This document shows positions 45,173 through 53,802 of a DNA stretch of 64,000 nucleotides, piece by piece. The position numbers and the translations under genes were made by a program. The DNA lies in NCBI GenBank assembly GCA_002393735.1, contig DGTK01000009.1, positions 1 to 64,000 on the forward strand. The letters run 5' to 3'. This DNA is from Lachnospiraceae bacterium UBA4338. Its GTDB lineage: Bacteria > Bacillota > Clostridia > Lachnospirales > Lachnospiraceae. The notes under the pieces are model-generated. The model saw nothing but the letters and a program-made list of their open reading frames with translations, was not told the DNA's origin and ran no database searches. Numbering within the stretch: the first letter of the stretch is position 1; every line of letters starts with the position of its first letter.

Positions 45173-46581
45173 ACCAGATAATAGAAAGCACCCGGTTCCA
45201 AATACCTGTATAATGACATTACATATACCACAATGATTTCACATATTACGCATGTGGCACTCATTAATCCCATAATTATATTTATGTATTTTTCTTTCAT
45301 CTTTGTCTTATTTAAAAGGAAACATATTCCTCTTGTTACAAAGAATGAAAGGGGAATCACTGCTGATAAAATATATCTGCCCTGCCACTGATAATCCGAT
45401 GAATAAGCATAATATGTAATTAAGAATACCGGTATAAATGAACCAAGTATAAGCACTGCATTAATCAGAATTTTCTTTAAATCCGACTCTTTATTCTTAA
45501 GCCTCTTTACGCTCCTTATGACATATCCGACCAAACCGACAAAATAAGTTACCAGATAAAATCCGTATGTGAACGGATCTGCTTCTATTATCATTGAGCC
45601 ATAGCAGCATATATAACTCTTTATCATCTTTAAAAGGAAATGATTTGTGGCTATCATCCAAAGGAACTTCGGATAAGAATAACCCATTTCCTTAAACGAA
45701 GGATGAAGCTCCGGATTTACCTCAGGAGCGCCATATCCTATCCTCATAAGTCTGCTGGTCTCAAGTCCTAAGAAATCACCACCGTAAAGTATTGCATTTC
45801 TTATAAAGAACCATGCTGACAAAATCACCACCATGGCACTTATTATCACAGCCCACTTAAGTGCATTCTTATAATCGTAGGATATTTTGCCATCCTTACT
45901 TTGTATGAAATATATAATGCAAAGAAGCACTGCCATCAGCACATATCCGTAGGCGCTGTAATATGACAAAATACATAATGCGCATCCAAGTGACAGAAGC
46001 ACTGAGAATTTCAGATTGATTTTCTTCTTATATATATATACCAAAGCCAGGGATATAATCGAACATGCCATTGACGACATCGCATCCGTATTTACATATG
46101 TGAAAATAAACAGATGCTGAGGCAGGAACATTATAAAAAAGCAGAAAAACCATCTGAATGCTCTTTTTTGGAATAATTCCCTGCTGACAAGATATATCAT
46201 CACCTGAGTTATTACTCCAAAGCTTAAGTTTACTGCTCTTGCATAATAAATGAGTTTATCAGCATCATTATTAAATATGCTTAATATTCTCATTCCTATA
46301 GCCTGAAATACATAGGCTACCACCGGGAATAATGCATATGAATTTCCATATCCCGGAATACGTACTTCCACATCATTTGCTGTAGGGAGTATTCCTCTTT
46401 CAAATATAAATCTTGGAACCATGAATCTTGAGAATTCATCCGGCGGATTGGTAAGATTACCTACTGCTGTCGGTGGCTGATATATAAGAAGTGTCATTCC
46501 AATTATTATGAATAAACCAATATAGATACCGAAAATCGCAATCTCTAATTTACTAAATTTTTTTGTCTTTTTATCTTCCAT
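45169..46581 (-). CDS. DUF2142-type polytopic membrane protein (possible GT-C glycosyltransferase)
   Basis: A 470-residue protein with about eleven or more membrane helices. The first outside loop carries the acidic pair in [19 protein letters not shown], and the late loop has [17 protein letters not shown]; both are marks of DUF2142 and related GT-C-type transferases that use lipid-linked sugars. The substrate is unknown. Ribosome site is weak. It lies between yraN and tyrS and seems lineage-specific compared with Bacillus. Confidence 0.75.
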   Translation of the reverse strand: MEDKKTKKFSKLEIAIFGIYIGLFIIIGMTLLIYQPPTAVGNLTNPPDEFSRFMVPRFIFERGILPTANDVEVRIPGYGNSYALFPVVAYVFQAIGMRILSIFNNDADKLIYYARAVNLSFGVITQVMIYLVSRELFQKRAFRWFFCFFIMFLPQHLFIFTYVNTDAMSSMACSIISLALVYIYKKKINLKFSVLLSLGCALCILSYYSAYGYVLMAVLLCIIYFIQSKDGKISYDYKNALKWAVIISAMVVILSAWFFIRNAILYGGDFLGLETSRLMRIGYGAPEVNPELHPSFKEMGYSYPKFLWMIATNHFLLKMIKSYICCYGSMIIEADPFTYGFYLVTYFVGLVGYVIRSVKRLKNKESDLKKILINAVLILGSFIPVFLITYYAYSSDYQWQGRYILSAVIPLSFFVTRGICFLLNKTKMKEKYINIIMGLMSATCVICEIIVVYVMSLYRYLEPGAFYYLV

Positions 46582-46590
46582 TTCGAATTT

Positions 46591-46932
46591 CTAGAAGGCA
46601 TTTTTATACCATCTGATCTCCTTGTCTATTGCAATTACATCAAATCTTACAGGGGTATATTCGCTTAATTTGTGACTTACTAAAAATGCAAGTGCCACTT
46701 TACGAATTATCCTCTGTTTTTTATAATCTACCGCTTCTTCCGGTCTTCCGCTGTTATTGCCGGAGCGGTATTTGACCTCAGTAAATATATAATACTCTCC
46801 GTCATATCCAATTATATCTATTTCATTTCTATGGAATCTGTAATTACGCTCTATTATCTTAACTCCCCTGTTCTCAAGATACAGAGCTGCTTCTTCTTCC
46901 ATAAAAGAACCTAATTCTCTTTTATTCTCCAA
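46591..46932 (-). CDS. yraN: YraN family protein (UPF0102, endonuclease-like)
   Basis: A 113-residue protein of the YraN/UPF0102 family with the nuclease-like core ERNYRFHRNEIDIIGYDGEY ... FTEVKYR. Start is TTG at 46932 with AAAGG 6 nt upstream, giving the family-typical MENKRELG opening. Function is unsettled; the family has a restriction-endonuclease-like fold. Confidence 0.9.
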   Translation of the reverse strand: MENKRELGSFMEEEAALYLENRGVKIIERNYRFHRNEIDIIGYDGEYYIFTEVKYRSGNNSGRPEEAVDYKKQRIIRKVALAFLVSHKLSEYTPVRFDVIAIDKEIRWYKNAF

Positions 46933-46943
46933 GTAAAGCCTTT

Positions 46944-47243
46944 CTATAATAACTTATGTCCTGATTCCTTGGCTTTGATTTTGTCCATGGCATTAACAAA
47001 TACCAGAATCTCTGCCACTACTTCATATAACTCAGGTGGTATAACCTGACCTATCTCCAGTCTTGAAAGAGTATCTGCCAACTTATCATCCTTATGAACC
47101 GGAACCTTGTTTTCCTTTGCCTTGTCGATGATTCTGTCCGCCAGGGCTCCCTTACCGGAAGCTATGACTCTAGGTGCTTCATCTTCATTGGGATTATATT
47201 CCAGCGCTATGGCCTGTTTAATTGGATTTTTCTTCTTCTCCAT
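46944..47243 (-). CDS. FlhB C-terminal domain-like protein (YlqH family)
   Basis: A 99-residue soluble protein homologous to the autocleaved cytosolic tail of FlhB. It starts just before the cleavage site: NPIKQAIALEYNP aligns with NPTHFAVALKYDP of the FlhB at 14824-15936, so Asn-Pro is kept but Thr-His is replaced by Ile-Lys. It continues GKGALADRIIDKAKEN and ends IGQVIPPELYEVVAEILVFV. B. subtilis has ylqH at the same site. It lies 2 nt from the FliK-like gene. Export or switch-related function is possible. Confidence 0.85.
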   Translation of the reverse strand: MEKKKNPIKQAIALEYNPNEDEAPRVIASGKGALADRIIDKAKENKVPVHKDDKLADTLSRLEIGQVIPPELYEVVAEILVFVNAMDKIKAKESGHKLL

Positions 47244-47245
47244 AT

Positions 47246-49021
47246 TTATGCCCTGACATCAAAACCATTATACGAAATTATATCTTTTGGTTTCTCACCA
47301 TTTTTATCTTCAAGTAACTTACTAAAACCTGAATTAATATCTGTTGTTTCATCGGATACATTAAACTGATTCTCAAGGCTGTATCCCTTATCCTGTAGCC
47401 TCGCTGTAAGCATATCCATATGTGCTTCAAGTAAGTCTAAAACCTCATCACTTGCCACTGTAAAATTCGTGGATATATGCGTATCAGCGCTAAGCTTAAC
47501 ATATACATCAAGAGGTCCTAAATATTCCATATTAAGATGAAGAAGCGCTGTAAGATTATCTTCTTTTTCAGCCAGATTCTTCTTATTGGCAAATACATAT
47601 AAATCGCCGGATGCAGCCTCTCCTTCCATATTAAGAGGAAGTTGAACATAGGCCACGAACTGGTTTAAATCATTTAAGAATTCCAGATTCTGACTTAAAT
47701 TATTAAGAGCCTGTGAAAGATTACCTGAAGACGAAAGTGTCTCTGACATTGACTGAGCCACAGCGTGAATCTGATTATTAAGCTTTGTATAATACTCAGA
47801 TATATCTCCGTCTTTCGCCATTTTCTCAGGGTTTAGGAGCCACAGGTCCTTAAGTTCATTCTTCATAATGACATTAAATGCATCATTATCCATAAGACTC
47901 TTCATATGTGACTGAGCCTCAGGGTCTTCTCCAATTGCCCTGACAAGATCGGCCATCAGTTTGGCATTATCCACATTTCCCTTAATTATATCTTCTGCGC
48001 TGACATTAATATTAGGATTTATCTCTTTAAGTATATTTGAAAGTGTTACGGCATCCTCTGCTTTAATGGTGCCAGGTAGCTGTCCTTCGTCTGCTCCTTT
48101 AAGTGTAGCCAGATCGCCTTCAGCCAGGACTTTCTCTGTGCCTGCATTTACTGCTTCACCATTAGCCGGTATCTCCATAAAAGGCTCTTCTGTTATTACA
48201 TTTTTAACATCAGGATTGGTGGTTTGAACCACATTTTCTCCTGCATCTGAAATAATAACCTTGGCAGTCTCTGACGCAGAATCAGCTACAGTCTGATCAA
48301 TAGCCTTTCCTTCAGCGCCTGCTTCTCCCAAAGTACCATTTATGGCATTACTGATATCTGTAAATAACTTAACAGCGCCCTTAACATCTCCCTCATTAAG
48401 CATATTTGTCATCTCTTTTGGGATATCATCAATTAATGAAGAGACCGTGCTTGATACTCTCTCTTCAAAATTAACAAGAGCATTTAATTTGCCAAGATTA
48501 TCAGCATTTAATTCAAAACCACGGCCTGCCAGATTAACCATATTACTCTGGTCTATATCCGGATTCGAGAGAATCTTTGAATACATTGCACTAAGTGAGC
48601 CCTTATCAATTGGCATATTATTATTAAGAAGGTCTGACATCATAAGCATTGACTTAGGATTTGCCTCTATGCCTGCTTCCTTAAGCGCATTCATTGCAAT
48701 AAGTTCCTGGGAATTATTATTAAATAGTGTTCTGATTGCCACCGCGTCCCCATTGTTGCTTACCACCTGAAAGGTAACATTCTTTCCTTCCATGATATTC
48801 ATATCCTTGGACAAAAGAGCATTAATCTCCTCACCACCATTAAGTCTAATGGTAGCTGTATCTCCGTTTTTGGATATAACCTCTCCGGTAAAAGTCTCAC
48901 CATTCGCCATATTGGCAACCCTTGCACTTCCCTCTGCTTTGGCGCTCTGGTCACCGTCAGCCTTATTGACAGTCTTCATGCCGCTTAGGTTTAAGTTGGC
49001 AACAACATCAGAAACTAACAT
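47246..49021 (-). CDS. FliK-like hook-length-control domain protein (YlqG position)
   Basis: A 591-residue mostly disordered, acidic protein whose C-terminus (about residues 460-560: VAYVQLPLNMEGEAASGDLY to LDLLEAHMDMLTARLQDKGY) resembles the Flg_hook domain of FliK. It is paired with an FlhB-tail protein and located by rnhB, as ylqG-ylqH in B. subtilis. It is clearly distinct from fliK at 26623-28017. Function is unknown; a FliK/FlhB-like interaction is a reasonable guess. Confidence 0.75.
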   Translation of the reverse strand: MLVSDVVANLNLSGMKTVNKADGDQSAKAEGSARVANMANGETFTGEVISKNGDTATIRLNGGEEINALLSKDMNIMEGKNVTFQVVSNNGDAVAIRTLFNNNSQELIAMNALKEAGIEANPKSMLMMSDLLNNNMPIDKGSLSAMYSKILSNPDIDQSNMVNLAGRGFELNADNLGKLNALVNFEERVSSTVSSLIDDIPKEMTNMLNEGDVKGAVKLFTDISNAINGTLGEAGAEGKAIDQTVADSASETAKVIISDAGENVVQTTNPDVKNVITEEPFMEIPANGEAVNAGTEKVLAEGDLATLKGADEGQLPGTIKAEDAVTLSNILKEINPNINVSAEDIIKGNVDNAKLMADLVRAIGEDPEAQSHMKSLMDNDAFNVIMKNELKDLWLLNPEKMAKDGDISEYYTKLNNQIHAVAQSMSETLSSSGNLSQALNNLSQNLEFLNDLNQFVAYVQLPLNMEGEAASGDLYVFANKKNLAEKEDNLTALLHLNMEYLGPLDVYVKLSADTHISTNFTVASDEVLDLLEAHMDMLTARLQDKGYSLENQFNVSDETTDINSGFSKLLEDKNGEKPKDIISYNGFDVRA

Positions 49022-49030
49022 ATATTCCTC

Positions 49031-49789
49031 TTAAATAAAATTCCCTATAAAACTTCTTCTGTGTATCTCACAAGGTCCCACAGTTTTAAGTGCATCTGTA
49101 TGTACCTTTGTTCCGTAACCTTTATTCTCTGCAAAGCCGTATCCCGGATATTTCTTATCCATCTCCACCATGAGTCTGTCTCTGGTGACCTTGGCTATTA
49201 TACTTGCCGCAGCTATACTGGCACTCTTGGCATCACCTTTAATAATAGGCACCTGTTTAATGTCCACCCCGGGGATTGTCACCGCATCATTAAGAAGCAG
49301 TGTCGGTTTAACCTTAAGTCCTTTTATGGCATCCTGCATGGCCTCATATGTGGCATTAAGAATATTTATCTCATCAATTCTTGTATGCTCTCTTACCCCC
49401 ACCGAAACTGCCACGGCCTTAGCCATAATTTCATCATATAACTTCTCTCTCATGGCTTCGGAAAGTTTTTTGGAATCGTTAAGGTAGAGAATATCCATAT
49501 CCTTTGGAAGTATTACCGCAGCCGCCATTACAGGCCCTGCCAGTGGTCCTCTGCCCACTTCATCTATACCGCATATATACTCATATTCGGCATATTGCCT
49601 TTCAAATGTAAGCATATTCTCGGTTCGTTTAACTTCCTTTTCATAGCTTTCGATTTTCTTTAAAGCCTTATTCTTATAGGACAAAACACCCTTCCTGTCG
49701 TCTCCTTCTGTCTCGGCAATAAAAGCCTTATATTCTTCCGGAGTCTCTAAGGTCTCATATTTACTTTTAACTTCCTGTATGCTTAACAT
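49031..49789 (-). CDS. rnhB: Ribonuclease HII
   Basis: A 252-residue RNase HII that removes ribonucleotides and RNA primers from DNA. The catalytic motif is YICGIDEVGRGPLAGPVM; further conserved parts are LNDSKKLSEAMRE, IIKGDAKSASIAAASIIAKV and the terminal HRRSF. The N-terminal ~70 residues are an extra domain typical of the Firmicutes form. It overlaps the lepB stop by one base. Confidence 0.96.
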   Translation of the reverse strand: MLSIQEVKSKYETLETPEEYKAFIAETEGDDRKGVLSYKNKALKKIESYEKEVKRTENMLTFERQYAEYEYICGIDEVGRGPLAGPVMAAAVILPKDMDILYLNDSKKLSEAMREKLYDEIMAKAVAVSVGVREHTRIDEINILNATYEAMQDAIKGLKVKPTLLLNDAVTIPGVDIKQVPIIKGDAKSASIAAASIIAKVTRDRLMVEMDKKYPGYGFAENKGYGTKVHTDALKTVGPCEIHRRSFIGNFI

Positions 49790-50421
49790 TATTCTGCCTT
49801 TTCATTAATTGATTTAAGTCCGCCAATCTTGTTAAACGGATAAACCCTGAATACGATATGTCCGAATAGCTGTTCCTTCTTAACATTTCCCACCATTTCA
49901 CTTCTTGAATCCGTGGAATTGTTTCTGTTATCACCCATGACAAAATACTCGTCTTCACCAAGTGTTACCGGCTCTCTGGCTCTTCCCCCGTCAAGTATGA
50001 CTTCATATCCGTAATTTTCTTCCAGTCTCTCCCCGTTAATGTACACAAATCCATCTTTAATCTGAACAGTCTCTCCCGGCAGTCCGATTACTCTTTTTAT
50101 AAAATATGCATGGCTTGCTTCATTGGGGAATACAACTATATCGAATCTTTCAGGCTCGCCGAAGCGGTAACTGATTTTCTCGCATATCATATTATCTCCG
50201 TCATGAAGTGTAGGATACATGCTGTCTCCGTCAACTACAGAGCGCTGAGCCACGAAGGTGACAAAAAGATAAGCACCCACCAAAACAAGTAATAAATATA
50301 TACTCATTTCGATAAAATCCTTAAGTATACTCTTATTTACATCCGAAGAGACTTTCTCCTTCCCCTTATCTGTGTCCTCTTCTATATTGATATCTTCTGT
50401 TTCTTTATCTCTTAAGGCCAT
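49789..50421 (-). CDS. lepB: Signal peptidase I (first copy)
   Basis: A 210-residue type I signal peptidase with one N-terminal membrane helix (about residues 37-57). Catalytic Ser67 is in VDGDSMYPTL, and Lys109 in YFIKRVIGLPGE. The box GDNRNNSTDSR is present. It is located between rbgA and rnhB and overlaps rbgA by 10 nt. It releases secreted proteins by cutting signal peptides. Confidence 0.95.
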   Translation of the reverse strand: MALRDKETEDINIEEDTDKGKEKVSSDVNKSILKDFIEMSIYLLLVLVGAYLFVTFVAQRSVVDGDSMYPTLHDGDNMICEKISYRFGEPERFDIVVFPNEASHAYFIKRVIGLPGETVQIKDGFVYINGERLEENYGYEVILDGGRAREPVTLGEDEYFVMGDNRNNSTDSRSEMVGNVKKEQLFGHIVFRVYPFNKIGGLKSINEKAE

Positions 50422-51269
50422 TGTAATGTAATCCTTCCTAACTTACCGTTTCTGAAGTCATCCAGCAGTACTTTGGATGCCTTTTCGGTATCTGTTTCTC
50501 CACCCTTTTTCACGCAGCCTTTCTTGTTGCCGATTGCTTTCAGTGTTTCATAAACATCATCACTGACTTCAATATCATATCTGTCCTCTAATGCCCCTTC
50601 ATATTTAAGGCTTAAAAATCCAATCAAATCAGCCGCTATTTCCGTAATCGGAATAACATTATCATTTATTGTTCCGATAAAAGCCAGATATTCCCCCATG
50701 GTTCTGTCTTCGATTTTGGGCCATAATATTCCCGGAGTATCCAGAAGTTCCAGATCCTTCCCAAGCTTAATCCACTGTTTTCCCTTGGTTACTCCCGGTT
50801 TATTACCGGTTGCGGCCGAAGACTTCCTGGAATATGCATTGATAAAAGTAGACTTTCCCACATTAGGTATTCCCGCTACCATGGCACGAATCGGCCTTGC
50901 TATAATACCTTTTTTCTTATCTCTTTCTCTTTTTTCCCTGCATGCTTCTTCAATTAAAGCCTTAACATTCTTAAGGCCTTCCCGGCTTCTTGAATCCAGA
51001 ATCATAGCCTGGGCGCCCTGTTCTTTATAATATTTAACCCATTCCACATTAGCCTTATAATCCGCAAGGTCGGACTTATTCAGGATAACCACTCTGGGCT
51101 TTCCCCCTGCAATTTTCTGAATATCCGGATTGGTGGTGGCAATAGGTGCTCTCGCATCAAGAAGTTCAATAACCACATCTATTAACTTAATCTCTTCTTC
51201 CATCATTCTTCTGGCCTTGGTCATATGACCGGGATACCAGTTAATGCTTGTTTTATCCTCATTACCCAT
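50412..51269 (-). CDS. rbgA: Ribosome biogenesis GTPase RbgA (YlqF)
   Basis: A 285-residue circularly permuted GTPase: G4 NKSD comes before G1 GIPNVGKSTFIN, then G3 DTPG. The N-terminal NWYPGHMTKARRMMEE is the RbgA signature. It acts late in 50S assembly. It lies directly between the two lepB genes. Confidence 0.96.
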   Translation of the reverse strand: MGNEDKTSINWYPGHMTKARRMMEEEIKLIDVVIELLDARAPIATTNPDIQKIAGGKPRVVILNKSDLADYKANVEWVKYYKEQGAQAMILDSRSREGLKNVKALIEEACREKRERDKKKGIIARPIRAMVAGIPNVGKSTFINAYSRKSSAATGNKPGVTKGKQWIKLGKDLELLDTPGILWPKIEDRTMGEYLAFIGTINDNVIPITEIAADLIGFLSLKYEGALEDRYDIEVSDDVYETLKAIGNKKGCVKKGGETDTEKASKVLLDDFRNGKLGRITLQWP

Positions 51270-51857
51270 CTACTTCACCAGCCCCATGCCGTGATTCTCA
51301 TCACCGAATTTAAAATACACCTGTCCTATAATATAATCCTCTTTAATTGCCCCCAGATTACCGTATCTGCTGTCCTCGGAAGTATTAACATTATCCCCCA
51401 GAACGAAATATTCATCCTTTTGTACTTCATAAGGATTATCAAGTAATCCCTCATATTCAATGAAATCATATGAGTAATCCTCGTACAGTGAGCCGTCTAC
51501 ATACAGTTTTCCGCCGACTACCTCAAGGGTCTGCCCCGGAACACCTACCACTCTTTTCACATATGGATGCAGTTCCTTATTTCCATTGGGATAAAAGGCA
51601 ATTACATCTCCGCTTTTCGGTGAACCCACCAGATAAACCATTTCATTCACCAACACATTCTGTCCCGAATATATGGTTTTCTCCATGGAACTTCCAATTA
51701 CCTTGCATCTGAAACCGAAAAGGAAAACAGTAACAAATGCAAAAAGCAGCGCCGCCACAACTATATATATGTATACCAGTATTTCTTTAATATTTACTGC
51801 AGATTTCTTCTTCTCCTTGGTATAGAAGGATAAGCCCTTTTTCTTCTTACGAAACAT
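51270..51857 (-). CDS. lepB: Signal peptidase I (second copy)
   Basis: About 195 residues with a basic N-terminus, one membrane helix and the catalytic dyad Ser57 (IGSSMEKTI) and Lys101 (PYVKRVVGVPGQ). The GDN motif is GDNVNTSEDSRYG. A GTG at 51872 could extend it, but the ATG at 51857 has AAGG at a good distance. It is only distantly similar to the other copy, so the two probably prefer different substrates. It has its own promoter just upstream. Confidence 0.94.
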   Translation of the reverse strand: MFRKKKKGLSFYTKEKKKSAVNIKEILVYIYIVVAALLFAFVTVFLFGFRCKVIGSSMEKTIYSGQNVLVNEMVYLVGSPKSGDVIAFYPNGNKELHPYVKRVVGVPGQTLEVVGGKLYVDGSLYEDYSYDFIEYEGLLDNPYEVQKDEYFVLGDNVNTSEDSRYGNLGAIKEDYIIGQVYFKFGDENHGMGLVK

Positions 51858-51898
51858 TTTACATACCTTCACACAAAATTACATAATAAACCTTTTAT

Positions 51899-51907
51899 AT
51901 TATATCA
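51899..51907 (-). promoter_or_regulatory. Extended -10 promoter of lepB-rbgA-lepB-rnhB
   Basis: A perfect TATAAT (51899-51904) preceded by TGA on the minus strand (TGnTATAAT). No clear -35. A 5-bp inverted repeat (51931-51935 with 51944-51948) lies upstream. Confidence 0.55.
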
Positions 51908-51983
51908 TAAAAAACCACAAAATACACCTCCGGCGGAAATTTACGCCGTTTTCGTAGGAAGAATTTCCTATAAAGCAAAAAAA

Positions 51984-52006
51984 CTGCTCGACACGAAGCC
52001 GAGCAG
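51984..52006 (-). terminator. Terminator after rplS
   Basis: A 7-bp stem (51984-51990 with 52000-52006), extended by two inner pairs, and a run of seven T on the minus strand, 26 nt past the rplS stop. Confidence 0.85.
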
Positions 52007-52032
52007 CCAAATTATTAACTGACTTAAAATAA

Positions 52033-52380
52033 TTATCTGATTTTCTCTTTAACCTTAGCAGCCTTACCGATTCTGTCTCTAAGATATGTAAGTTTAGCTC
52101 TTCTAACCTTACCCTGTCTTACAACTTCAACCTTCTCTACGTTAGGGGAATGCATCGGGAAAGTCTTCTCAACACCACAGCCGTTGGAAATCTTTCTAAC
52201 TGTGAATGTCTGACGGTTGGAACCACCCTGAACCTTAAGAACAGTTCCTTCGAAAATCTGTGTTCTTGTGTTCTTACCTTCAACGATTCTGTTGTATACC
52301 TTAACAGTATCACCAACATTGAAAGCAGGAACTTCAGCTTTAAGCTGAGCGTCTTCAATCTCTTTAATAATTTCGTTCAT
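52033..52380 (-). CDS. rplS: 50S ribosomal protein L19
   Basis: A 115-residue bL19 protein with [35 protein letters not shown] and [20 protein letters not shown]. It has its own strong promoter and a structured leader and ends at a strong terminator, so although it follows trmD in the ancient operon it is here an independent unit. Confidence 0.97.
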   Translation of the reverse strand: MNEIIKEIEDAQLKAEVPAFNVGDTVKVYNRIVEGKNTRTQIFEGTVLKVQGGSNRQTFTVRKISNGCGVEKTFPMHSPNVEKVEVVRQGKVRRAKLTYLRDRIGKAAKVKEKIR

Positions 52381-52420
52381 TTCTTTACTCCTTTTCTTTC
52401 ATCGGATGTTCGTGCTACTA

Positions 52421-52445
52421 TAAAGTACAGAGGACCATCTCTTTA
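52421..52445 (-). promoter_or_regulatory. Leader hairpin of rplS (L19-leader candidate)
   Basis: In the ~75-nt leader of rplS, 52421-52425 pairs with 52441-52445 and 52429-52431 with 52438-52440, with a bulge between. L19 leaders are known regulatory elements of rplS in Firmicutes; whether this matches that family needs a covariance search. Confidence 0.4.
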
Positions 52446-52460
52446 CTGGACAACGCAAAT

Positions 52461-52490
52461 ATAATACCACACCCCACCCTTTAGTGTCAA
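52461..52490 (-). promoter_or_regulatory. Sigma-A promoter of rplS
   Basis: On the minus strand a perfect TTGACA (52485-52490), an 18-nt spacer and TATTAT (52461-52466). Expected to be strong. Confidence 0.75.
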
Positions 52491-52500
52491 CCCACTTTTT

Positions 52501-52551
52501 GTGCCACTAGGGACGGGGGAATGTGCACCTTGATGCATTTTACCCCGTCCC
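52501..52551. repeat. REP-like repeat, copy A (paired, inverted)
   Basis: One 28-nt unit (52501-52528, core CCACTAGGGACGGGGGAA) faces a degenerate inverted unit. GGGACGGGG at 52510-52518 pairs with CCCCGTCCC at 52543-52551, making a GC-rich hairpin between trmD and the rplS promoter. The 25 nt 52504-52528 recur exactly at 58951-58975 and nearly at 62847-62874. Confidence 0.8.
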
Positions 52552-52571
52552 AATTGCATCTTGCATCTCAT

Positions 52572-53291
52572 TCAGCCCTGCTGGCTGTTAATATACTTCT
52601 CAAACATATCCGGCCTGTTTTTCTTTGTAACTTCCAGGGACTGCTCCATCCTCCACTTGGCAATCAAAGCATGATTACCTGAAACAAGCACATCCGGCAC
52701 CTTCTTGCCCATCCATTCAGCCGGCCTGGTATATTGTGGATATTCAAGAAGACCTGCGCTGTGGGACTCATCCTGTGATGATTCTTCATTATTAAGCACT
52801 CCCGGCACCAGTCTTGATATGGTATCCATCATAACAAGAGCCGGTAATTCTCCGCCTGTGAGCACATAATCTCCTATGGACACCTCATCGGTAACTATGG
52901 TATCCAGCACCCTTTGGTCTATCCCTTCATAATGGCCGCAAAGAAATATCAGATCATCTTCCTGCGATAACTCCTTAGCCATAGCCTGATTGAATATTTT
53001 ACCCTTGGGAGATAAATATATTACTCTTGGCTTTTTCCCGGAACTATCACCTGCATTAATTCGTTCCTCAATGGCTTTGTAACAATCATATATAGGCTGA
53101 GGAAACATAAGCATTCCCGCCCCTCCGCCGTAAGGATAGTCGTCTACTTTCTTATGCTTATCAAGAGAATAATCCCTGATATTATAAACATCCAAGGATA
53201 TTAAATTATTTTCAAGCGCTCTTCCCGTGATGCTGCTGTTCATTGATGATTCAATCATCTCAGGAAAAAGAGTCATAACTGAAAATCTCAT
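52572..53291 (-). CDS. trmD: tRNA (guanine-N1)-methyltransferase TrmD
   Basis: A 239-residue knotted SPOUT methyltransferase that makes m1G37 in tRNAs. Motifs are YPYGGGAGMLMFPQPI, LCGHYEGIDQRV and IGDYVLTGGELPALV. Its start overlaps the rimM stop by one base (TAATG). Confidence 0.97.
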   Translation of the reverse strand: MRFSVMTLFPEMIESSMNSSITGRALENNLISLDVYNIRDYSLDKHKKVDDYPYGGGAGMLMFPQPIYDCYKAIEERINAGDSSGKKPRVIYLSPKGKIFNQAMAKELSQEDDLIFLCGHYEGIDQRVLDTIVTDEVSIGDYVLTGGELPALVMMDTISRLVPGVLNNEESSQDESHSAGLLEYPQYTRPAEWMGKKVPDVLVSGNHALIAKWRMEQSLEVTKKNRPDMFEKYINSQQG

Positions 53292-53791
53292 TACAAAAGC
53301 CCTTCCATAATATGAACGCTCATCACTCTCTCATTCATATCAACATTAAGCACACACTCTTTAATGGCAGGAAGCAGCACTTCCTTACCATCCGTGGTTT
53401 TAACCACATATACATCATTGGCTCCCGTCTGAAGCACATCCTGCACCTCTCCCAGAGTCTTTCCCTCATCAGTCACAGCCTTCATACCAATTAAATCAGA
53501 TATGAAGTATTCATCCTTCTGAAGCTTCACTGCATGCGCTCTGTCTACGAATAATTCCTTATTTCTAAGGCCTTCCACCTCATTAAGAGTTGTGAATTCC
53601 TTAAATCCAAGAATCACCATATTCTTCTGAAACTTAACGGACTGAATATGAAGAGGCGCCTTCTCGTCCCCCATATAAATCTCCTTAAGTTTCTTAAATC
53701 TGTTAACATCATCCGTTGTGGGATAAACCTTCACCTCACCTCTAACCCCGTGGGTATTGGCTATCACACCTACCATTAAATAATCTTCCAT
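53291..53791 (-). CDS. rimM: Ribosome maturation factor RimM
   Basis: About 166 residues with the RimM N-terminal barrel (VGVIANTHGVRGEVKVYPTT) and the C-terminal PRC-type barrel (EYFISDLIGMKAVTDEG). The ATG at 53791 is chosen for AGGAG 5 nt upstream; an in-frame GTG lies 6 nt before it. It assists 30S head assembly. It is 11 nt after the VanX-like gene, which is inserted in the usual khpA-rimM neighbourhood. Confidence 0.94.
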   Translation of the reverse strand: MEDYLMVGVIANTHGVRGEVKVYPTTDDVNRFKKLKEIYMGDEKAPLHIQSVKFQKNMVILGFKEFTTLNEVEGLRNKELFVDRAHAVKLQKDEYFISDLIGMKAVTDEGKTLGEVQDVLQTGANDVYVVKTTDGKEVLLPAIKECVLNVDMNERVMSVHIMEGLL

Positions 53792-53802
53792 TAACACTCC
53801 TA

